This document shows, piece after piece, positions 35,301 through 44,300 of a DNA stretch of 64,000 nucleotides. Positions within the stretch are counted from its first letter, which is position 1. Every line of letters starts with the position of its first letter. Below the pieces are notes generated by a model, which worked only from the letters and a program-made list of their open reading frames with translations, was not told the origin of the DNA and searched no databases. Source of the DNA: Trachythela sp. YZ-2020 (taxonomy: Eukaryota > Cnidaria > Anthozoa > Malacalcyonacea > Clavulariidae); contig JADLSH010000216.1 of NCBI GenBank assembly GCA_016169945.1, positions 588,501-652,500 on the forward strand, read 5' to 3'. The translations under genes were made by a program, and so were the position numbers.

Positions 35301-38300
35301 ATGCTGGACCGATAACATACCGTGCAAAGAAAGGTCAAGAGAAGAAATCGTACATCTTACTTTATGCGTGTAGTTTAACTCGAGCGCTCTACTTAGAGTT
35401 GCTGCCCAACCTTACGACGGAAGAATGCATTCGAAGTCTAAAGCGCCTCATTGCCAGACGTGGTCGTCCACAACGAATATACTCTGACAATGCGAAAACG
35501 TTTGTCGCGGCAGCGACGTGGCTACGAAGAGCTATGAAGGACGAGCAGTTACACGATTGGTTAGCGAAGCAGAAAATCGTATGGCAATTCAATCTAAGCA
35601 GGGCCCCCTGGTGGGGTGGCCAATTCGAAAGAATGGTGGGGTTGGTGAAGCGAGCTTTCTATAAGACCACTGGGAAAGCAAACTTGAGCTGGAATGAACT
35701 TGAAGAAGTACTTTTGGACATTGAAACGACCTTAAACAACCGACCCCTGAGCTATGTTGAAGACGATGTTCAAATGCCAATCTTAACACCACATGCTATG
35801 ATTGTCGGACGTCCTAACTTGATTCCAGATGGGGCGGAACTTGACGGTGACGAGGACGCTGACGTGGCACTGAGAAAAAGAACGAAGTACGTGCAACGAT
35901 GTAAGGATGCATGGTGGTCGAGGTGGTCTGCCGAGTACCTCAAAGCGTTGAGAGAACGACATAACATGAAGAATCAAACCAAAGAGACGAATGCCAAACC
36001 CGGTGACGTTGTTCTAATTAAGGGAGACGAACGTAATCGCGGAAAATGGAAAATCGGAGTTATCGAGACGTTGATAAAGGGCAGAGACGGTGTCGTGCGA
36101 GCGGTACGGCTTCGAGCGGGTAAGTCATTTCTGGAACGGACAATACAACACTTGTATCCGTTGGAGTTATCGTGTGATCGGAAGAAACGGATCGACTTGA
36201 ATGCCACGGTTGAAGAATTCAGACCAAGAAGGCAAGCGGCGACAGTTGCGAGAGAGAACATTCGACTCATTGCAGACCAAGAAGACGAGGAACATTAGTT
36301 GAACAGAACTATAGAACACTTATTATAGGATATATACGGTTTCTAAACATTGGACACTCGGACAGTTGTTGTTTTGAACAGTTGGGTTTATACCATGACT
36401 TTATAGTTGACGTTATTCATATTTACCTTTGGCCAAAGTCCAAAGTAAATAGGGGGAGAGTGTGGGAAATTGGGTGAGATTGATGGATAGAGTGTGAGCG
36501 TGCGAGATAGTGAGTTCGAATGGGGAAAATGAGGGATGTGAGAGGACAAAGGGAGAGAGAGAAAACAAAATGGCGGCAAAAGCGAGAGATTTAGTGGAGA
36601 TTATTTAAAGCGTATATTTGGAAGTTTTTAGTAAATAAAGAGTAAATAACCCATCGTGGGTCTCTTTGTCGTGTTCCTAAAGCCTTTTACGACACAACAT
36701 TTTGCGAAGGATCCTCCCATTATGTTTTCTCTGTTTCAGCCGCTCTTTTACCCGATGATTACGTCGTGCTTGGCCGAATCGTAACACACCAATTCCTCCT
36801 CACCGGCACATTTCCAGTACAGTTGTCAGAGGCAGTGGTACAGCAGGCAGTTGTTGGTTCGGTTACAAACGAATGTCTGATTTCCTCTTTTCTGATGCTT
36901 TTGCCTGAAAATGAAAGAGAAATTGTGCAGTGTGCATTAAACGCCGGGGAACCGTTTCCCACATCTGAGTTGATCGAAATTCTTTCCGATTATGGCGTTC
37001 AAAGATGTCCGACCAAAGAAAATGTGAAAAAAATCCTCATTCAAGTCTCCATCACAGAGCTCGTATCAAAACCGTTCTTCTGCTTGAACAAACTACAGGA
37101 AGGAATGGGTCCATTCTGGAAAGCAGTCACTAGTGACGAAATCAGCGCGTTGTATATGCTGTGTTCGCCCACCAACGTCAACGTAATTCAAAGCTTGAAG
37201 CTCGAGAGCGATAATCAACAAGAAAGTAAGGTATTCCGGTGGCTTATCCGTTACCTTAAAAGTAAAGACCAGCAAAGTGTATCGAGATTTCTACGATTCT
37301 GCACAGGGAGTGATATTGTTCTTCCATACAGTTCTATTAAAGTAAGAACGGAGAATATGAGTGCCTTATCGATGAGACCCAAAGCTCAAACATGTTTTCG
37401 TATCTTGGTGATCCCCAAGAACTACCCGACCCAGTCACGTCTGCGCGAAAACATGGATTTCTACCTGTCGAATCCACATTTATGGGACCTCACTGATTGA
37501 TTAGACGTAATGTACTACAGCGTTAAATATACAATATTGTTAACGTTTCTTCCAAGACCTGTCAGTCTTTTCTGTTTTACATGGAATATTAATTTTTTCT
37601 GTTAGTTAATATTGTTGATGTTAATCGCGTTAATTCTGAAAATATTGTAATGAACTTGCTCAATCAGAAACTGTATAATAAGCATAAGGTATGAGTTACA
37701 TTAAAGTTTACATTGTTTGTTATGAGTACTTGAGTGGTCTGTGTCGCTACTTACATTGACATAGGTATGCTCATGCTAGGTAATGCCATCATATTTTCTG
37801 TAATCTGCAGTCAGTGCTAATAACGAAAATAGAGCTGATTAGTTCCTCCTATTGCTTCTCCGGGGCTCAATAAATCAAATCCTTATGTCTTTCGATTTGC
37901 TCCACGATTACGTGTTTTCCCCTGTATATTTATAATTATCAGACGATGATAATATTGAAACAATATTCACGAGGTTGGTTGAAGGGTGCAGCTACCTGAA
38001 AAATTTAGAAAGTACTTTGATGTTTCGAGCAACGTATTCACTGGCCAAAATTTCGGGCGAAAAGGGACAAGTGCCACTTTCCACGAAGGCCCATTTAATG
38101 CAGTCTAGGCAATATCTTACTTACAGTATGTCAAAAAACAAGAAACGGTTAGACACGCTTGTAATTTACCAGCACGCCTCCAGTAGTAGTTGTGTGGTCA
38201 GTTCAAAATCAATATAAAATACAGTTCATTTTATATAAGTGAACACGTCCCAGCCCTATTTATAGATTAAATCGCCCGTTTTTGATTTCACCAAAATTTG

Positions 38301-41300
38301 AATGGTTGCAAAAACGCATTTTCTAATACCCAGTTCTTTCATCCCACTTATAATATCCGGTTGCACCTGGCGCCCAGAGTCATTTTTTATACTTTTATTT
38401 CCTACTTTTTGCTGGCGCAAGTTGGGCGACCGGAAGGTGAATCTTGATTTCTCGTAGGTCTTATGTTGTGCAAATTCCAATTTTTAGCAACACGCTGCAG
38501 CTCTTCTTTCAGCAATCCCATGAAGCAGTATTTAAGGCACTGAACATGTATGGGATTTTCGCCACAATATTCTCCATTGTCCCTTATGGTTTTGAAAAAA
38601 CTCATCCACCAATCTGTAAAAGACTTTCGCAAAAACGACCACCAAGCTTCAATCCTTTGATTTGAAGTGGACTTCCCATACAGGAAGCTTTTTTCACCTT
38701 TAAAACTATCCTGATGATTCCTTCTTAAAAAGCGTTGAATTCCGGAGACATTTACATTTTCAGTTCCAGCATCTGCGCGAATGACGCGTGGTAAACCACC
38801 TACTTGCTGCACACAATTCATGAAATAATGGGCAATAACTCTCGGGTTTTTGTTTGTATGCCCAACCTCTAACCAGAGAATCCTTCTGCTGAATCCGTCT
38901 ATTCCGCCATGAATTCAGAAACCGAACGGTTTTAGTTTATCATATCCGTCGATATGCCAGATGAAGTTTGGACCTTTTGCTCGATACATTCTGCGTTTCA
39001 GTTTGTGTTTTGAACGGCACGCCACTCCGTCTGGATCAAGCAGTTTAAGGGCTTTACGCACCGATTCTCTATTAATAAACAAACCGTAATCTGTTGTCAG
39101 TCTCCGATGCATTTGTCGGTAACCAATGCTACTCCCACTGCTTCTTAACTCGCCTTCAATCGCATTTATTATTTCATCAGAATCGCTTTGCACTGACCTT
39201 CTTTTCAAATGAAGTTTGCGTAGTATTCTCTTTAATTGACGAATGCTCATTATGACACCGTGTGCTAGGGACAGGAACAAAACTGTTTCTGCATTGTTGA
39301 AACCAACATTGAAATATCTTCTTATTAAAACTTCGCGATCGACATTTTGGTTTTCTTCAATTGCAGGTATATAGGAGGGTAAAACAGAAAAACATCGATG
39401 TGCAAAGCTTAGTATACGTAGTACCAATATAGAATATACTGTGAAAAACAGCGCCATATTCTATACAGCGTCCGTTCGTAAGATTAATCAATCTTTGTGA
39501 TCAGAAAGTCAATTGTGATCAGAAAATAAAAACCTCAGCCTCAGAGAGTTTGTAAAAAATACTTGAGTTTTCAAAAAGAAAATTTGAGCTTATAAAAATC
39601 TTGAGTTTTCAAAATCTTGAGTTTATGAAAAAAACCCTTGCGTTTTCAAAATAAAAACCTGAGTTTATGAAAAAAACCCTTGAGTTTTCAAAATAAAAAA
39701 CCTGAGTTTATGAAAAAAACCCTTGAGTTTTCAAAATAAAAAACCTGAGTTTATGAAAAAAACCTTGAGTTTTCAAAATAAAAAACCTGAGTTTATGAAA
39801 AAAACCCTTGAGTTTTCAAAATAAAAAACCTGAGTTTATGAAAAAAACCCTTGAGTTTTCAAAATAAAAAACCTGAGTTTATGAAAAAAAACCCTTGAGT
39901 TTTCAAATAAAAAATCCTGAGTTTATGAAAATATAACTTGAGTTTTCAAAATTAAAAACCTGAGTTTATAAAAATAACTTGAGTTTTCAAAATAAAAAGT
40001 GGAGTAATATAAAATGAAATATTAACTTGAGTTTATGAAAAATACTATTACATTTAAAAAAAAAGTTCCTTGCGTTTGCAGTGTCCCTTATGGGCCACCG
40101 TAGATAGCTATTAGCTATTTCATATATTATTCATTCACTCACACACCAGTAATGAAATGTTTCTAAAATGGTGTAGATAATGATGTCTGCTGTGTGATTA
40201 CTGTATGCCAATGCATCTTCATCATTTTAACTTACAAGTGTCTTCATTTTAGATTAAACATTGACTGCTGCATTGACTGCTAGGACATTGACTGCTAGTA
40301 GTGGAAGTGAAAGTGATCAAGATGCAGACAGGACAATGACGGCAAACACACTTTCCCCTACCAACAAAAGGTAAAATTGCTTTGTAATTTATGCATGGAT
40401 CAATTCTTGCTGTTACCATCCCCCCGGCAAATCATATTCCAGGGGTCGGGAATTGGTTTGATGATTTTGTCCTGGGGGTTTAGGCCGAGAATGTGCGAGA
40501 TCTGGGGTCTGGTGAATAGCCACATAGGATCGCAGACACGGAGGATGAGATTAACTGGTCTCTAGTCCGGTGCACACGTTATTTGCAGTGACAGGCAAAA
40601 CCCCATCAAATGTTGGATATATAGCATATCCAAAAGATTGTTGACAATAGAAGAAGGGCTGCTGAGAAAGCAAAACAAAGAAGCACCTTGATTTTCTGTT
40701 GAAAGTATCTGTTTTTTTATGTTAAAGTCCTTGCATTAGTTTTTCACCTTTGCCCGGGGGTTGAGAATTGTTAATTTTCAAATACCTGGGGGCTGTAAAT
40801 TTGCAGTGAGCTTTAAAAAATGTACAAATCCTTGGGGTGTTGCCCAGGGGGGATGGTAACAGCAAGATTGATCCATGCATTAATGGTGAATGAATAAAAA
40901 GCAGTGTTATTAGAGACTTGGGTCTATCCATTCAAATGATTCAATATACAAAGTTTAACAAATTATGATTTCTGTGTATTAATAGTACAAACCTTATAAA
41001 CCACACTCACAGTAGTTTGGTATTTATATTGCTAACATGTGCATGCCAACCATGGTGAAATAGCTGCAAAATTGTGTACTGTAGAAACTTGGTATGCATA
41101 TTTTTGCAGTTGCCAGAAAAGACTAAAACTCCATTTGAAAATGTATTTAGTTGTGAATGGATATACAAAAACATATCTGTTCGAGGAATCCACCTGACAA
41201 ATCAGTTTCAGTTATGAGTTTATCATCAGTGAATCTAATTTATTTGGTGTTCTCCTTTCATATATCTTGTATCGGGAATTTGAGTACATTTCTTGAATGG

Positions 41301-44300
41301 CAGAATGCCAGTTAACCCATTTTCTCAGTTTGCTTGATCATGCGGTACAGTAAGTACAGATATTAATTAAGTACTATGTAATGGATCAATATTTTCACAA
41401 ACGCTGGGGGGAGGAGGGGGTTATACAAATGTACACTTTTTAAAATGTCAATAATGGCTTTGAATGCACAGCAATATTTCCAGATCATTTACAGCTATTT
41501 TTGGCAAGAAAATTATTCTTCAAAAAATAAAACTGGACATTATCATTTAGGCTGCATGGTGAAAATTTTCATTGTTTCTGTTGTTATTTAGGACCAGAAC
41601 ATCTTCTCTGTACCACATGGCAATATCCAAAATATTTCCATCAAGGACAATTTGTTGTAAAAGTGGTGTTCTTGAAATGCATGGTCTTCTTGTTCTGGCA
41701 CAGCATTTATTCTCCTCCTGAGTGGGTATTGCTATACAGTGACCACAGTTGCACCACTGAGGAGTATTATCAGGATCAGGGTTTGGTTCCGGAGCTCCAT
41801 TCCCTCCTGCCAGTTCTCCATTTACTATATCAGCAAAGGTGGCTGGCTGTCTACGTAGTAATTCCAAGGCCAACCTACATAAGACAAGAACATTCATATC
41901 CTCCACTAGGTTCTGAAAAGTCGATATGGGTATCATTGGTAAATCAATCACAAATAGGTGAAATATGAACTCTGGCATTAGAAAGGGTAAAAGAATGAAG
42001 TAGGGAAAATTGTACCTTAATAGGTTAAGAACATTAACAGATAGTTAACTAATTAATTCACAAGACATTTCTTGCTGAGTAAAATTGTCTGGCATTAATT
42101 AGAGCAAACGAAAACAGTTCACCTCCTTGCAGCTTAATGGGTTATTAACCAAATAGGGTAATATGTACCCGAGTTTGTTATCCTACTCTGTCTAACGCCA
42201 GACAATTTTACTCATCAAGGGGAGATTCTTGCACCTTAATGGGTGAATATACCACAATGATGGTTGAAATACACTGTACATTTTAGGGGTTGATCAATAT
42301 GAACAGATAAATGATATATGGTATAGGAAGATTGTTAATAATGGTATTTGTTTGCATGCCAATTTTTGTAATAAAAAGTCTATGCGTCATAGAAGACAAC
42401 CAATTGTTGTTATCAGTTAATATGAAATAGAAAATTAAGATGTGGACTGTTTATTGAATATCAGTTATTATAATATAGTAAAACATTCTAGGATAGCATG
42501 CATTGCACATTTTCGATTCTGACCAGGTAATACTGTGTATTTTCAATATTCTAAAGCACTTTTAGCTACTGTTACTGTCATCAAATTATAACCCTGATTT
42601 AAGCCAGGTAAAAGAGGACAAGAATTGATAAATTCAAGTTTAGAAAAGAAATGCATGCAAACACTTGAAACTTGCTGTGTGTAGGCAATTTGATGTATGC
42701 ATACATACAGTAAATTAAAATTTTGAAAGAAAATTATAATGAGGTTTATAACAACTAGTTTACTTACCACTAGTTGTTCATGATTAGCTTGGTTTTCAGC
42801 AGCATTAGGTTCTTCCTGCAATTGTCTTCGTCCAACTCCTCCCATTGTATTTTGCCCACCTCCCCTTGCACCTCGTCTTCCCCTTGCACCTCGTCTGTGT
42901 GCATCTTCCTTGTCCTTTAGCCCCCTTTTCTGTTGTGTTCTTTTCTCCACTTTTTCCTCTTCCCCAACCTTTACCTCTCCCTCTAGTCTGCCTTTTCTCG
43001 CTTCCCTCACTATCATCCGTCCTCTCGATCTCTGTCTTGCACAGAAAAATCAGAATCCTAAAACAACAAGAGAGTATATGAGCAAAGGACCAAATTTTCC
43101 AATGGTATACAAGTTAATTTATTAGGCAGTTGTGATATCCAAGCTAGAAGTATACTGTTGAAGACCTGCTGACACTTCTGTCCGCTGATGAGCTGATCAA
43201 GCAGAAGTTATTTAAAAACTCATTAACACTAATATCAAGTATTATCAACTATCATGAAGTGAAATTATAAAATCATTAATACCAATAATACGTCTCGTAC
43301 CTAATTCACGTATGTGCTTTATAGAAATTATAATATCATAGCAAATATAATCCTTCGTGTAAGGCCCGTTCTATTGAAGAAAACTTAATGCAAGATCGGA
43401 AGTTTGTCTTGGTACTCGAGTTTACATATGTAAATGATTGTTAAGCACAAAGAAAGTCCTGCCTGTTTTATATTCATGCGCCAAATTTTCATTAATAGAG
43501 GAAAAAATGTAAAAGTTCTTACCGTATTGTCGCTATCGCTCTCTTGGGCCCTTCTGTTGTTCATACAAGTAGAACCACAGTCTTCGCCATGACACGTACT
43601 CGAACAAAACGTATTCAAGCTTCGGCACGAAGCGTTTCTTTTAAACAACGGCCGCGGCATTTGCATACAGTTAAATTATCTACATTAGGCAATGCCGCGG
43701 CTTGTTCTGTCTGCTTTACTTCTAATTCTTCAAGCGTCAAGAACCCCTCGCTCGCGTCGTCGGCCATGACGGATTGACAGTGAAATTTGATCTTGCGAAA
43801 TGTTGTGTAATGCCAATACTTCATGTTATAGAATTATATGGTTCAAAACAAAAACGTAAACAAACTCCGCGCATGCGCAGAACGGACTGTAGACCAGTGT
43901 TGCCAGCCATGGGGTTTTTCCGCTAGATCTGGGATTTTTGACAATTTTCTGGGGTTCTGGGGTTTTGGTTCAAAGTCTGGGGTAATTTTGCCCGAAAACG
44001 CAAGTGAAATTCCTGGTTTCGAAAACGCACACGACTTTGTTTAAAACCTGTCTAAATATGGATATCCTTATCGTATAAGGTCACGAAAACAATCTCTTTA
44101 GGGCTAATTAGGAATATAATTATAGTAAACCAACTAAAGGCCCGCAAGTTCAAAATCCAAGTTAGGCAGGCAGGCTAAGTATTAGTTCAGCACATGCTGT
44201 ACATGCACCGTGGTGCACGTGGAAATTTTTTGCACATGTTTTCGTCGCAAATATCGCAATGCATGTGCAATGTACATGGTTGGCAAAGTACAAAGGGCGC

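Larger units (their letters stand above)
30781..36694 (+). mobile_element. BEL/Pao LTR retrotransposon, full length and young
   Basis: Two 234-bp LTRs (30781-31014 and 36461-36694) start TGTGGG, end GACA, and differ at a single position (G versus A, near 30825 and 36505). The target duplication is CAAC (30777-30780 and 36695-36698), or ACAAC if the last LTR base is counted. The internal region has a primer-binding site, gag, protease, reverse transcriptase, RNase H and integrase in BEL/Pao order, and a polypurine tract. It inserted in the HECT coding exon of the cargo transposon. One frame change interrupts the polyprotein. Confidence 0.95.
24018..37500 (+). pseudogene. SAM-HECT E3 ubiquitin-ligase-like gene, broken by BEL/Pao
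   Basis: Exons 24018-24071 (starts MAVAMQAS in the context CAAGATGGCGG), 28834-28902 and 29209 onward, all in phase. A SAM domain spans exons 2-3 (VAKFLREAIKADE, then LIEMGIDAKGDRVKLKAF). A Lys-rich, then acidic middle follows, and a HECT domain begins near 30690 (SGDGVSREVYSVFW). At about 29733 a one-base frameshift creates TAG; reading resumes one frame over. The BEL element interrupts at 30780; removing it with one target copy restores the reading frame at 36699. The HECT C-lobe has the catalytic Cys (AQTCFRILVIP) at 37393-37395 and the protein ends at 37500. Total about 830 codons. HECT ligases transfer ubiquitin from their own Cys to a substrate. The target of this one is unknown. Confidence 0.8.
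23564..40102. mobile_element. large cargo DNA transposon with DDE integrase-like transposase (IS3EU-like)
   Basis: The ends read TACGGTGGCCCATAAGGGAC in inverted orientation and are flanked by the 6-bp duplication GATAGC (23558-23563 and 40103-40108). Span is 16,539 bp, or about 10.6 kb once the BEL/Pao insertion is removed. Behind the tips lie long subterminal tandem repeats. Cargo: SAM-HECT gene (plus), KIAA1958/QRICH1-like gene (minus), transposase (minus) near the right end. The left and right TIRs agree almost base for base for about 200 bp, so the element moved recently, yet every gene is broken. The assignment to IS3EU rests on the transposase type and TAC-starting ends as I recall them. 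Confidence 0.85.
23008..40370 (+). pseudogene. outer-element gene, unknown function, split by the inner transposon
   Basis: Exon 1 (23008-23247) starts at an ATG (MSEPKSSSF), then needs a frame change to read SGSNIEKKASRKEYY, then RIYLFENF, a TAG stop where a Trp is plausible, and SDADVAEMLLDHFDATES. Exon 2 (40284-40370) follows acceptor TGCTAG. The split codon TG|G joins in frame to TLTASSGSESDQDADRTM and a donor. The inner transposon therefore sits in this gene's intron. The block resembles the N-terminus of multi-copy transposon-linked proteins in invertebrates and fish. No function is known to me, and later exons were not found. Confidence 0.5.
22877..43895. mobile_element. outer TIR element (about 4.5 kb without its insertions)
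   Basis: A perfect 39-bp terminal inverted repeat beginning GGTCTACAGTCCGTTCTGCG lies at both ends (22877-22915 and 43857-43895). It includes the palindrome GCGCATGCGC. Without the inner insertion (23564-40102 plus one 6-bp duplication) it is about 4.5 kb and holds a plus-strand gene at the left and a minus-strand P2X7-ballast gene at the right, both broken. I could not find a matching target duplication in the flanks or any transposase. It therefore could be a non-autonomous carrier of a class I cannot name. Confidence 0.7.
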
